A stretch of 48,672 bases of DNA, from assembly GCA_019240655.1 (NCBI GenBank), contig JAFAXX010000070.1:1-48672 (forward strand), given 5' to 3'. A model generated the notes under the pieces. The model had not been told where the DNA came from. It did no database searches and saw nothing but the letters and a program-made list of their open reading frames with translations. The DNA is from Solirubrobacterales bacterium (lineage in GTDB: Bacteria > Actinomycetota > Thermoleophilia > Solirubrobacterales > Solirubrobacteraceae). The number at the start of each line of letters is the position of its first letter. Position 1 is the stretch's first letter. Shown here piece after piece: positions 1-8,600 of this stretch. The translations under genes and the position numbers were made by a program.

Positions 1-142
1 TGCCGCTGTCCGCTCCGGTGATGACGGCCCGCTTGCCGGTGAGCCGGCCGGAGCCGCGGTAGCTCTCCTCGCCGTGGTCCGGCCTCGGGGTCATCTCGGC
101 GGTGACGCCGGGAGGGCTCTGCTGCTGGGCGGGCTGCGGCAT
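1..142 (-). CDS. SDR family oxidoreductase, N-terminal part
   Basis: The gene runs off the left edge; only about 47 residues are visible, read from an ATG at 142. The start reads MPQPAQQQSPPG, followed by a segment typical of the general-stress/YghA-like SDR group (PDHGEESYRGSGRLTGKRA), then ITGADSG, the beginning of the TGxxxGxG dinucleotide-binding motif. Members are NAD(P)-dependent alcohol or aldehyde reductases of the cytoplasm; the substrate cannot be told from this fragment. It is divergent from the LuxR-type regulator, and the shared upstream region contains a 25-bp dyad. The family is clear; the subgroup is from memory. Confidence 0.85.
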   Translation of the reverse strand, partial: MPQPAQQQSPPGVTAEMTPRPDHGEESYRGSGRLTGKRAVITGADSG

Positions 143-180
143 GTACACACTCCTGCTCTCGGGGCCTCGATTGCCGGTGT

Positions 181-205
181 CTTACCCGGCCGCGACCCGG
201 GTAAG
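181..205. promoter_or_regulatory. Perfect 9-bp inverted repeat in divergent intergenic region
   Basis: CTTACCCGG (181-189) and CCGGGTAAG (197-205) are exact reverse complements separated by 7 bases. The dyad lies 39 bp upstream of the SDR start codon and about 160 bp upstream of the regulator start, so it fits an operator for the divergent pair. It could also be an RNA hairpin on either transcript. Three or four short direct repeats of GCCTCGCG follow at about 290-330. Confidence 0.45.
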
Positions 206-363
206 CGGCGGCGCTCGCCGACCGCGTGAGGGCCAGCCACGGCAGAGCCGGTTGCACGCGCGTGCGGCCAAACGGCCGCAGCGCAACCCGCCTCGCGGCG
301 CCGCCTCGCGCCTCGCGGCGCGGCCTCGGAGTGGTAGGCTCGGCTTGCTGGCGACCGGGGACG

Positions 364-3195
364 GTGAGAGGTTTGGTCGGTTCTGCAAGTGGCTTCGTCG
401 GCCGAGCCGCCGAACTCAGCTTGGCCCGCTCGGCCCTGCTCGCCGCGACCCGGTCAGAGCGACAGATCCTGGTCGTCGACGGTGAGGCGGGGATCGGGAA
501 GACGGCTTTCGTGCGGGGGCTGTTGGCGACGACCGCCGACGTCGTCGCGCTCGAGGCCAGCGGGGAGGAGAGCGAGGAGAACCTCGACTACGGAGTCCTC
601 GCGCAGCTCGAACTACGTGCGGCCTTGCTGTCGGGCGACGCCTCGCGCGTGGGGGAGATCTCACACCTCGAGCACCTGAGCGCGCGAGGAGCGGGGAGCA
701 TGTTCTCGGCCGGCGGCGAGCTGCTGGCGGCGCTCGGATCTCTACAAGACGTTTCGCCGGTCGCCGTCGTGATCGACGACGCCCATTGGATCGACCAGCC
801 ATCCGCCCGAGCGCTGCTGTTCGCGGTGCGCCGTCTGCAAGCCGACCGGGTCGCGGTGGTGCTCGTCACCCGCCCGAACGGCCTCGAGCGGCTAGGGGAA
901 GGTTGGGCAAGACTGGTGAACGACCCTGACCTCGCCACGCGCGTGCGCTTGGCCGGTCTCAGCGCCACCGAAGTGGGGCTTCTGGCGGAGGCGGCCGGCT
1001 TCGGGCCGCTCGCGGCGGCGGAGGCCGAGCGTCTTCGCGAGCACACCGGTGGCCACCCCCTGTACGTCAAGGCCCTGCTCGAAGAGCTTCCGAGCGAGGC
1101 GCTGCACACGCTGCGGGGGCCGCTGCCGGCGCCGCACTCGTTCGCCGCCACGGTTCTCTCCCGCTTGGCCCATGTCGGCACCGAAGCACAGGACCTCGTG
1201 GCCGCGGCGGCGGTCGCCGGCGGTCCGTGTCCGCTGGCGCTCGCCGGTGCCGTCGCCGACCTCGCCGATCCGCTCGTCGCGCTCGAGGAGGCGCTCGCCG
1301 CCGATCTGCTCATGCTCAGCCCCGCGCCGGCCCGTGAGGAGATCGGCTTTCCTCACCCGCTGATCCGCGCAGCGGTCTACGACGACCTGTCGTTGACCCG
1401 TCGCCGCAGGCTCCATCTCGCCTATGCGTCACTGACCTCGGGTCCGACTTCGCTTTCGCACCGCGTGGCCGCCACTCCAGGAGACGACGACGCGCTCGCC
1501 GGGGGGCTGGCTGACGCCGCACGGGATGAGACCGCCGCCGGCGACCTCAGTCGGGCGATCGAGCACTGGCTGGCGGCATCGACGGTGGCAGCGAGCCGCG
1601 GCGTCCGCGAGGCCGCGTTGCTCGCAGCGGTTGACTGCTTAGGGCTGGCTGGAGACGTACCGCGGGCTCAGGCGCTGCGCAACGCAGTCCTCGCGTGCGG
1701 CGACAGCGCGCGCCGCAGTTTCACCCTCGGCACGCTCAGTGCGTCCGCGGGGCGCCTGAAAGAGGCCAAAGCCGCGCTGCGCGAAGTGACCGAGCGACCG
1801 GACTTCACCGCCGATCCGGAGCTCGCCGCCAAAGTGACGGCGTCGTTGGCGATCGTGTGCGCGTATGCCGGCGATGGGGCTGAGGCGATCACCTGGGCGC
1901 AGCGGGCTCTCTGCGACGCACCCTCGGCCGTGACCGCGGACGTGACCGCCCGGCAAGCGCTGGCGCTCGGCATGGCCTGGACGGGTCGTCCGCGAGACGG
2001 CATCGGCGCACTCGCGTTCCTGTCGCCGTCGCGGATCGAGCCGCGGCCGTTCGAGCCCGAGCTGTTGGCCACCCGCGGCCACCTCAAGGTGTGGGCCGGT
2101 GACCTGGACGCAGCTACCGAGGATCTGTCCGCGGTGATCAGGTGGTCGCGAGCCGGCCTCTCTCCCCGCAGCCTCCCCAACACGTACGCCTCGCTGGCGG
2201 AGACGGAGTATCACCTCGGGCGGTGGAGTGACGGATTGCTGCACGCCGACGTGGCCGTGTCCCTGGCGCTCGACAGCGACCAGGTCTGGGAGCTGGCGTT
2301 CGTGCACGCGGTGGCGAGCTTCCTCCATGCCGGGCGCGGAGAATGGGACAGCGCCGCCGATCACGTCGACGCGGCGCGCCGTGCCGCCGACAGCGCCCCG
2401 CTGCCCGTCAACGTCTACTACGCGCATCTGGCCGGCGCGAACCTGTCGGCGGCGCGCGGAGACTGGAAGTCGGCGCTGCGGGCGCTTCGCCTGCTCGGTG
2501 CGGAGCCGGCGGACACGCTCATGGTCAACGCGGGCCAGTGCGCCGCGCGGCTGCTCGAAGCCGAGGCACTGCTGCGCACGGGCGACCTCGCCGGGGCGTC
2601 CCGGCTCGTGGCCGCGCTCGGCGACGGCGCGTCGCCCCGGGTGGACACGGAGATCGAGGTTGAGCTGCCGCCGTCCGCGGGCAACCTGCTCGCGGTGCAC
2701 CGGAGCCGGCTGATCGGACTGCTCGAGTTCTCACGCGAGCGCCGAGCCGAAGCCCGGCGGGCCTTCGCGCACGGACTACAGCTTTCGAAGACGGTCGGGT
2801 CACCGGTGGCCGGCGCGATGGTGCAGCTCGCCTACGGGCGCTTCCTCCGACACAGCGGCGGCCGCCGGGCGGCGACCACCATCCTGTCCCAGGCTCGCGA
2901 GGAGTTTGCCCGCGTGGGGGCGGCCCCTCTGCTCGAGCAGTGCGACGCCGAGCTCGTGGCCTGTGGCGTCCGTGCCGATCGGGACGGCTTCAGAGACGGA
3001 TACCGGCTGACCGCCCGTGAGAGGGTGGTCGCTCGCCTGATCGCCTCGGGGAAGTCGAACCGCGAAGTGGCGGCTGAGCTGTATCTGTCGACCAAGACCG
3101 TCGAGTACCACCTGGCCAATATCTTCATGAAGGTCGGCATCCGCTCTCGGCACCAGCTGGCCTCGGTACTGACCGATTCCCAGGGGTTTTCCTAG
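364..3195 (+). CDS. LuxR-family transcriptional regulator with N-terminal ATPase (LAL type)
   Basis: A large (about 943 residues) one-component regulator of the LAL/MalT-like class. It opens with GFVGRAAEL, then a Walker A (GEAGIGKT, residues about 40-47) and a Walker B (VAVVIDDAHWID, about 132-143), giving a STAND-type ATPase. A long alpha-helical, TPR-like sensor region follows. The last 60 residues are a LuxR helix-turn-helix (LTARERVVARLIASGKSNRE ... STKTVEYHLANIFMKVGIRS). The GTG at 364 places the conserved start at the N-terminus; GTG 331 and an upstream start at 226 are also in frame, but their extra residues look like non-coding translation. The genes just downstream (small coupled protein and MMPL exporter) are plausible targets, but nothing in the sequence proves this. 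Confidence 0.9.
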   Translation: MRGLVGSASGFVGRAAELSLARSALLAATRSERQILVVDGEAGIGKTAFVRGLLATTADVVALEASGEESEENLDYGVLAQLELRAALLSGDASRVGEISHLEHLSARGAGSMFSAGGELLAALGSLQDVSPVAVVIDDAHWIDQPSARALLFAVRRLQADRVAVVLVTRPNGLERLGEGWARLVNDPDLATRVRLAGLSATEVGLLAEAAGFGPLAAAEAERLREHTGGHPLYVKALLEELPSEALHTLRGPLPAPHSFAATVLSRLAHVGTEAQDLVAAAAVAGGPCPLALAGAVADLADPLVALEEALAADLLMLSPAPAREEIGFPHPLIRAAVYDDLSLTRRRRLHLAYASLTSGPTSLSHRVAATPGDDDALAGGLADAARDETAAGDLSRAIEHWLAASTVAASRGVREAALLAAVDCLGLAGDVPRAQALRNAVLACGDSARRSFTLGTLSASAGRLKEAKAALREVTERPDFTADPELAAKVTASLAIVCAYAGDGAEAITWAQRALCDAPSAVTADVTARQALALGMAWTGRPRDGIGALAFLSPSRIEPRPFEPELLATRGHLKVWAGDLDAATEDLSAVIRWSRAGLSPRSLPNTYASLAETEYHLGRWSDGLLHADVAVSLALDSDQVWELAFVHAVASFLHAGRGEWDSAADHVDAARRAADSAPLPVNVYYAHLAGANLSAARGDWKSALRALRLLGAEPADTLMVNAGQCAARLLEAEALLRTGDLAGASRLVAALGDGASPRVDTEIEVELPPSAGNLLAVHRSRLIGLLEFSRERRAEARRAFAHGLQLSKTVGSPVAGAMVQLAYGRFLRHSGGRRAATTILSQAREEFARVGAAPLLEQCDAELVACGVRADRDGFRDGYRLTARERVVARLIASGKSNREVAAELYLSTKTVEYHLANIFMKVGIRSRHQLASVLTDSQGFS

Positions 3196-3274
3196 GAGTC
3201 TCCGGGTGGAAAGCGGCGCGCGGGACTGAGATGCTCCGTCGGGTCCTTCGAACACACGCGAGCGCACCACGAAG

Positions 3275-3454
3275 ATGATCGAGCTCCGGATGCTGGTCAC
3301 ACGCGGCGAGGATGATCGCCTGAGCGGCAACGTACGGTCCGCCGCGGGTGGAGACGCGCACGAGTTCTCCGGGACGCTCGAATTACTGCGCGTCTTCGAG
3401 GAGCTCGTGCCGGCCGAACGTAGCCTCGAAGCCGAGGGGGAGCCGCGCCGATGA
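3275..3454 (+). CDS. Small hypothetical protein coupled to the MMPL transporter
   Basis: A 59-residue frame beginning MIELRMLVTRGEDD and ending EAEGEPRR. Its TGA overlaps the ATG of the transporter (ATGA at 3451-3454), the usual arrangement of translationally coupled genes. The middle reads DAHEFSGTLELLRVFEELVP, which looks like a real soluble alpha/beta fold rather than random high-GC translation. The frame is open upstream to about 3230 but contains no better start. No family is recognised. The coupling suggests a role in dosage, folding or regulation of the transporter, which is an inference. Confidence 0.5.
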   Translation: MIELRMLVTRGEDDRLSGNVRSAAGGDAHEFSGTLELLRVFEELVPAERSLEAEGEPRR

Positions 3455-5682
3455 CGGCGATCCTGTATTCCGTCGGTGCCGTCTGCGTCAGGCGGAAATT
3501 CGTCGTCGTCGCAGTGTGGCTCGTCGCAGCGATCGCGCTGGTGGCCATCTCGCACCGGATGGGTGACAACACCAACGACAACCTCTCGCTGCCCGGCACG
3601 AACAGCGAGAAGGCCACCGACACCCTGAAGAAATCGTTCCCGGCGCAGGCGAACGGGACGAGTCCGATCGTCTTGCACGCCCCGAGCGGCAAGCTGACCG
3701 ATTCGAAGTACTCCGGCGCGGTCAATCAGGCGGCGGCTGACGTGGCCAAGGCTCCCAACGTCGCGTCGGTCGTCAACCCGCTGACCCCGCAGGGCGCGTC
3801 GGCGCTGAGCAAGGACCAGGCAACCGGGTACCTATCGGTGTCGCTGTCGGTCAATCCCGGGTCGCTTTCAGTCGCCGACGCGCAGCGGATCATCGACGCG
3901 GCGAATCCGGCCAAGGCCGCAGGGCTCGAGGTCGAGACCGGTGGGCAACTGGGTCAGAAAGTCTCGAAGCCATCGACGGAGTCAAGCGAGCTGATCGGGA
4001 TTCTGGTGGCGATGGTGATCCTGACGCTGACCTTTGGCACCGCGGTCGCGATGCTGGTGCCGATCGTCACGGCGATCTTCGCGCTGGCCTCGACGCTCGC
4101 GGTCATCAGGATGCTCGGTCACGTGGCTACGGTCCCGACGGTAGCGCCGACGCTGGCCACGATGATCGGGCTGGGGGTCGGGATCGATTACGCGCTGTTC
4201 ATCGTCACCCGGCACCTGCGTGGACTCAGGGATGGCCTACCGATGGACGAATCGATCGCTCGTGCCGTCGCCACTTCTGGTGGAGCGGTGTTCTTCGCCG
4301 GTGGAACGGTCACGATCGCGTTGGTCTCCCTGGCAGTCGCGGCGATCCCGTTGGTCACCACGCTTGGGCTGATGGCCGGCGTCGCGGTGGTCATCGCGGT
4401 GCTGGCGGCACTGACGCTGTTGCCGGCCGAGCTGGCGATCCTCGGCCCGCACATCAACTCGCTGCGGGTTCGCACGCCGCCGACCGAAGAGCAGGCCAGG
4501 CACGGGCTGTGGGCGAAGTGGGCGGCCGAGATCGCCCGGTTCCCGGTGGTGGCCGGGCTGGCGGCGCTGGCGATCCTGATCCCCCTGATGATCCCGTTGC
4601 TGTCGCTCACCCTCGGCCAGCAGGACACCGCGGCGCTGTCGACCTCGACCACCGCGCGGCGGGCGTATGACCTGATCTCGAAGAACTTCGGGCCGGGCGT
4701 CAATGGTCCCCTGCTCATCGCTGTCACGCTCGGGTCGCCCGCGAGCTCGCCCAGCGACCCTCGTCTGCAGACCCTCCAAAAGGACATCTCGGCCACCAGC
4801 GGCGTGGCCGCGGTCACCCCCGTCCAGCTCGACCAGGCGGGGACCAGCGCCTACTTCAACACGATCTCCAAGTCCGGGCCGGCCGAGACCGCGACCACCA
4901 AGCTGGTCGACACGCTGCGCACCTCGGTGATACCGGAGGCCGAAAAGGGAAATGACCTGCGGGCGTACGTGGGCGGCAGCACCGCCGCCTACGACGATCT
5001 GGCGTCGAAGATAGCGAGCAAGCTCCCGCTCCAGATCATCGTCGTGATCGCACTCAGCTTCCTGCTGCTGATCCTCGCCTTCCGCACCGTGGTCATCCCG
5101 GCGCAGGCTGCGGTGATGAACCTGTTGTCGATCGGCGCCGCCTACGGGGTGTTGACCGCGGTCTTCCAGTACGGCTGGCTGAGCGGCGTGATCGGGCTGA
5201 GCGGACCAGTGCCGATCGTCTCCTACGTCCCGCTGTTCATGTTTGCCATCTTGTTCGGTCTCTCGATGGACTACGAGGTGTTCCTGGTCAGCCAGATCGA
5301 GGAGCACGTCCACGCCGGCGAGGACAACCGCAGCTCCGTGGTCTCCGGACTGGTCACCAGCGCTCGCGTGATCACGGCAGCGGCGCTGATCATGGTGTTC
5401 GTGTTCGGGAGCTTCGTCTTGAACGGCGATCCCACGGTCAAGCAGTTCGGCGTCGGACTCGCGGTGGCGGTGATCCTCGACGCGACAGTCGTGCGGTGCC
5501 TGCTGGTCCCGGCGCTGATGGTCTTGATGGGCAAGCTCAACTGGTACTTCCCCCGCCCGCTGGAAAGGTTGGTGCCGAGGATCAGCATCGAGGGAGGCGA
5601 GTACTTCGAGCAGCGCGATCGGGCCGCGGCCGGCGAGCCGGAGCTGGTCGAAGTCGGCGCGAAGGCGAGCGACGGGGGCTGA
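3451..5682 (+). CDS. MMPL/RND-family membrane transporter
   Basis: A 743-residue protein with RND-type duplicated topology: one N-terminal membrane helix (about residues 15-33), a large extracytoplasmic loop, a block of helices (about 184-330), another helix near 365-385, a second large loop, and a second helix block (about 527-680). The segment GLGVGIDYALFIVTRHLRGL in the first block is matched by GLSMDYEVFLVSQIEEHV in the second; these carry the Asp-Tyr pair typical of proton-coupled MMPL proteins (MmpL/YdfJ group). Members export lipids or drugs across the inner membrane; the substrate here is unknown. It overlaps a small upstream gene by 4 bases and follows a LAL regulator. Confidence 0.93.
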   Translation: MTAILYSVGAVCVRRKFVVVAVWLVAAIALVAISHRMGDNTNDNLSLPGTNSEKATDTLKKSFPAQANGTSPIVLHAPSGKLTDSKYSGAVNQAAADVAKAPNVASVVNPLTPQGASALSKDQATGYLSVSLSVNPGSLSVADAQRIIDAANPAKAAGLEVETGGQLGQKVSKPSTESSELIGILVAMVILTLTFGTAVAMLVPIVTAIFALASTLAVIRMLGHVATVPTVAPTLATMIGLGVGIDYALFIVTRHLRGLRDGLPMDESIARAVATSGGAVFFAGGTVTIALVSLAVAAIPLVTTLGLMAGVAVVIAVLAALTLLPAELAILGPHINSLRVRTPPTEEQARHGLWAKWAAEIARFPVVAGLAALAILIPLMIPLLSLTLGQQDTAALSTSTTARRAYDLISKNFGPGVNGPLLIAVTLGSPASSPSDPRLQTLQKDISATSGVAAVTPVQLDQAGTSAYFNTISKSGPAETATTKLVDTLRTSVIPEAEKGNDLRAYVGGSTAAYDDLASKIASKLPLQIIVVIALSFLLLILAFRTVVIPAQAAVMNLLSIGAAYGVLTAVFQYGWLSGVIGLSGPVPIVSYVPLFMFAILFGLSMDYEVFLVSQIEEHVHAGEDNRSSVVSGLVTSARVITAAALIMVFVFGSFVLNGDPTVKQFGVGLAVAVILDATVVRCLLVPALMVLMGKLNWYFPRPLERLVPRISIEGGEYFEQRDRAAAGEPELVEVGAKASDGG

Positions 5683-5730
5683 GCCTCGCGGGATGGCGGG
5701 TTGCGGGCGACCGACCGCTCAGTGGACGCT

Positions 5731-5949
5731 TCAGCCGCGGCCCGGCGGAAACCCGACCTGGCGCTGCCCATCGCTGCGAACGATGGTCGGGACGATGCCG
5801 CGGCCGTTGGTATAGCCCATGAGCTCGGCCTTCCAAGCGGCGCTCTGGGTGGCATCGCGCTCCTCGACTGTCTCGCCCTCGGCGGCGAGATGCTCGCGCG
5901 CCGCCTGGCAGTAGGGGCAGCCGGGTTTGACATACATGACCACGCTCAT
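5731..5949 (-). CDS. Glutaredoxin-like protein
   Basis: A 72-residue thioredoxin-fold protein starting MSVVMYVKPGCPYC. It has a glutaredoxin CPYC active site (Cys11, Cys14) and the cis-proline segment GIVPTIV further on. The length fits mini-glutaredoxins of the mycoredoxin/NrdH group, which reduce disulfides or mycothiol mixed disulfides in actinobacteria. The frame is open upstream, but the residues before this Met are arginine-rich non-homologous translation, so the start at 5949 is chosen. It lies convergent with the MMPL gene. Confidence 0.85.
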   Translation of the reverse strand: MSVVMYVKPGCPYCQAAREHLAAEGETVEERDATQSAAWKAELMGYTNGRGIVPTIVRSDGQRQVGFPPGRG

Positions 5950-6058
5950 CGGCCGTCTCGGATCAGGATAACCCGCGCCGTCGCTCCGCCCGCGGTGCGG
6001 GCGCCGGTGCCTGTGTTCCTTCCGGGCCGAGGGCGATACAACTAAGGCACGGGTCGCG

Positions 6059-6817
6059 ATGAGCCGCCACCGCACGTACAGCCTGATCGTCGCGGCGCTG
6101 GTGCTGGCGCTCGCGGGCTGCGGCGCGCAGCCGGCCGCCGCCCCGGATACCCGCGCGCCGCGGACGGGCGCATCGAGGGCGACCGCCGCGCAACCGCTCT
6201 CAGCGTCCTCCGGGGTGCCCCGCGGCCATCCCCAGGCCCTCGAGCCGGCTGCGGGCGTTCAAGCGGCGGCGTCGAGCGTGGCGCCCGCTCCGGCCCCGGT
6301 CGGGGATCCGGGCGCCCATGCCCCGTCGCTCAGCCAGGTGAAGCAGGAGCTACAACGGCTGAACCTCTGCGGCGGGACAACCAACAGCGCCAACGCGGCG
6401 CCGGTGGTGAAGGCGGCGGGCCCCGGCTTCGTCGCCGACCCGGGCACGAGCCAGACGGAGGGCCAGTTGCCGGTGCTGACGGCGCAGTTGAACGCCGTCG
6501 CCAAGGCGCTCGGTGTGACGATCTACGGGATCAGCGGCTACCGTACGCCCGCTCAAAGCGTCGCGGTCGGCGGCTACGCCGATGACCCGCACACCAAGGG
6601 GGAGGCCGAGGACATCGGCGTCAACAGCCTCCTGCGCTCGAGCGCGGCTCAGATCAGCGAAGCCGAGCTGGCCGCCTACGGCCTCTACCGGCCGTTCGAC
6701 CCCTCCGACGATCCCAACAATCCCGAGGTTAACCACATCCAGCTGATCCCCTCCGGGGGCCCGCTGTCGGTGGCCCACGCCACTACCGTGTTCGACCCGG
6801 ACCCGTCCTGCGGCTGA
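6059..6817 (+). CDS. Lipoprotein with D-Ala-D-Ala carboxypeptidase (M15)-like domain
   Basis: A 252-residue secreted lipoprotein. The signal peptide ends in LALAGC with lipid-attached Cys21. A low-complexity Ala/Pro/Gly linker follows to about residue 100. The C-terminal half has peptidase M15/VanY-like features: GISGYRTPAQS, then PHTKGEAED (His178 and Asp185 in metal-ligand positions) and EVNHIQLIP (Glu223 catalytic, His226 third ligand). The predicted role is zinc-dependent cleavage of peptidoglycan stem peptides, or a cell-wall-binding relative, outside the membrane. The motifs are seen; the activity is inferred from the family. It appears monocistronic, with a hairpin just after its stop. 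Confidence 0.72.
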   Translation: MSRHRTYSLIVAALVLALAGCGAQPAAAPDTRAPRTGASRATAAQPLSASSGVPRGHPQALEPAAGVQAAASSVAPAPAPVGDPGAHAPSLSQVKQELQRLNLCGGTTNSANAAPVVKAAGPGFVADPGTSQTEGQLPVLTAQLNAVAKALGVTIYGISGYRTPAQSVAVGGYADDPHTKGEAEDIGVNSLLRSSAAQISEAELAAYGLYRPFDPSDDPNNPEVNHIQLIPSGGPLSVAHATTVFDPDPSCG

Positions 6818-6821
6818 TCCG

Positions 6822-6846
6822 GGCGGCGGCTCGCCGTAACGCCGCC
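6822..6846 (+). terminator. Hairpin after the lipoprotein gene, terminator candidate
   Basis: GGCGGCG (6822-6828) pairs with CGCCGCC (6840-6846) around an 11-base loop, five bases after the lipoprotein stop, and is followed by the T-rich stretch tcatcgtttggttt. It would separate the lipoprotein transcript from the arabinose operon. Confidence 0.4.
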
Positions 6847-6896
6847 TCATCGTTTGGTTTGGCGAGGTGCGGGTAACCTGCCGAGGTCCCGAGATT

Positions 6897-6910
6897 TGTT
6901 AGCGCTCACA
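6897..6910. promoter_or_regulatory. LacI/GalR-type operator before araB
   Basis: TGTTAGCGCTCACA is a near-perfect 14-bp palindrome with the central CG of LacI-family operators. It closely resembles the TGTTAGCGCTAACA-type sites known before sugar genes in actinobacteria. It ends directly before the araB ribosome-binding site (GGAGAGGGG at about 6911), so a bound repressor would block transcription at or near the start site. No regulator gene lies next to it, so the cognate repressor must be elsewhere. Confidence 0.7.
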
Positions 6911-6923
6911 GGAGAGGGGTGCG

Positions 6924-8600
6924 ATGGGCGACGAGCGACACGTGATCGGCATCGACTTCGGCACGCTGTCCGGGCGCGCGGTGGTCGTGCGCGCCGGCGA
7001 CGGCGAGGAGCTGGGCAGTGCGGAGTACAAGTACCCGCACGGTGTGATGGACCGGGAGCTCGCCGAGACGGGCGAGCGGTTGCCGCCGGATTGGGCGCTC
7101 CAGGACCCACAGGACTACATCGACGTGCTGCGCCACGCCGTGCCCGAGGCGGTGAAGGCTGCCGGCGTCGACCCCGCGAGCGTGGTCGGGATCGGTACGG
7201 ACTTCACCTCGTGCACGATCATGCCCACTCGCGGCGACGGTACCCCGCTCTGCCGGCTCGACGAATTTCGGGGACGCCCGCACGCCTACGCGAAGCTGTG
7301 GAAGCACCACGCCGCTCAGCCGCAGGCCGACCGGGTCACCGAGGTCGCCGCCGAGCGCGGCGAGCCGTGGCTCAGTCGCTACGGCGGCAGGATCTCCTCC
7401 GAATGGGCGATCGCGAAAGCGCTGCAGGTGCTCGAGGAGGACACCGAGATCTATGACCGCATGGAGCGCTGGATCGAAGCTGGCGACTGGATCGTCTGGC
7501 AGCTGTGCGGCGAGGAGGTCCGCAGCGCCTGCCCGGCCGGCTACAAGGCGATGTATCAGGACGGGCGCTACCCGGACGCCGACTACTTCGAGGCGCTCGA
7601 TGCGCGTTTCCGCGACTTCGCCGAGCAGAAGCTGGGTGCCTCGCTGGCCGAGCTGGGCGCGCGCGCCGGCACGCTCACCGACGCCGCGGCCGAATGGACG
7701 GGACTGAAGCACGGGATCGCGGTGGCCGTCGGCAACGTCGACGCGCACGTCACCGCGCCGGCCGCGCAGGCGACGGACCCGGGCCGGATGGTCGTCGTGA
7801 TGGGCACGTCCAACTGCCACGTGATCGTCGGCGACGAGCTCGCCGAGGTGCCGGGGATGTGCGGCGTGGTCAAGGGCGGGCTCGTGCCGGGCCGCTGGGG
7901 CTACGAGGCGGGCCAGACCGGCGTCGGCGACATCTTCGCCTGGTTCGTGGACCAGGCCGTGCCGCCCTATTACCACGAGCAGGCCCGCGATCGCGGCCTC
8001 GGCATCCACCAGTACCTAACCGAGTTGGCCGACGAGCAGGAGGTCGGCGAGCACGGGCTGGTGGCGCTCGATTGGTGGAACGGCAACCGCTCGATCCTCG
8101 TCGACCACAATCTCCGCGGCGTGCTGGTGGGGATGTCGCTGGCCACGCGCCCGGAGGACATCTACCGCGCGCTGATCGAGTCGACCGCGTTCGGCACGCG
8201 CAAGATCATCGAGGCGTTCGGCGACGCCGGCGTGACCGTCGACGAGCTCGTGACCACCGGGGGGCTGCTCGACAACCCGGTGCTCATGCAGATCTACACC
8301 GACGTCGTCAACCGCCCGCTCGGCGTGCTCGAGTCGGCGCAGGGCCCGGCGCTCGGCTCGGCGATCCACGCGGCGGTGGCCGCCGGAGTGCACGAGGACA
8401 TCGAGACGGCCGCAGCGCGGATGGGCAAGGTTCGGCGCGAGGTGTACTCGCCCAACCCGCGGCGCGCCGAGGCCTACGACCGGGTCTACCGGGTCTATGG
8501 GCGCCTACACGACTGGTTCGGGCGCGAGAGCCGCGACCTGATGGCCGATCTGCAGAGCATCGCCGCCGACGCGCGGAAGGGGGAGCGCGTTGAGCACTGA
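6924..8600 (+). CDS. araB: Ribulokinase
   Basis: A 558-residue FGGY-family kinase that phosphorylates L-ribulose to L-ribulose 5-phosphate. It begins with the phosphate-binding segment VIGIDFGTLSGRAVVV, has the AraB-type GIGTDFTSCT, and the catalytic-base segment GNVDAHV (Asp273). The ATP-site segment MVVVMGTSNCHVI and the C-terminal TTGGLLDNPVLMQIY follow. The length matches bacterial AraB. A strong ribosome-binding site (GGAGAGGGG) and a LacI-type operator lie just upstream. The end overlaps the start of araD by 11 bases, so the two are translationally coupled. It is the first gene of the arabinose operon. Confidence 0.95.
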   Translation: MGDERHVIGIDFGTLSGRAVVVRAGDGEELGSAEYKYPHGVMDRELAETGERLPPDWALQDPQDYIDVLRHAVPEAVKAAGVDPASVVGIGTDFTSCTIMPTRGDGTPLCRLDEFRGRPHAYAKLWKHHAAQPQADRVTEVAAERGEPWLSRYGGRISSEWAIAKALQVLEEDTEIYDRMERWIEAGDWIVWQLCGEEVRSACPAGYKAMYQDGRYPDADYFEALDARFRDFAEQKLGASLAELGARAGTLTDAAAEWTGLKHGIAVAVGNVDAHVTAPAAQATDPGRMVVVMGTSNCHVIVGDELAEVPGMCGVVKGGLVPGRWGYEAGQTGVGDIFAWFVDQAVPPYYHEQARDRGLGIHQYLTELADEQEVGEHGLVALDWWNGNRSILVDHNLRGVLVGMSLATRPEDIYRALIESTAFGTRKIIEAFGDAGVTVDELVTTGGLLDNPVLMQIYTDVVNRPLGVLESAQGPALGSAIHAAVAAGVHEDIETAAARMGKVRREVYSPNPRRAEAYDRVYRVYGRLHDWFGRESRDLMADLQSIAADARKGERVEH

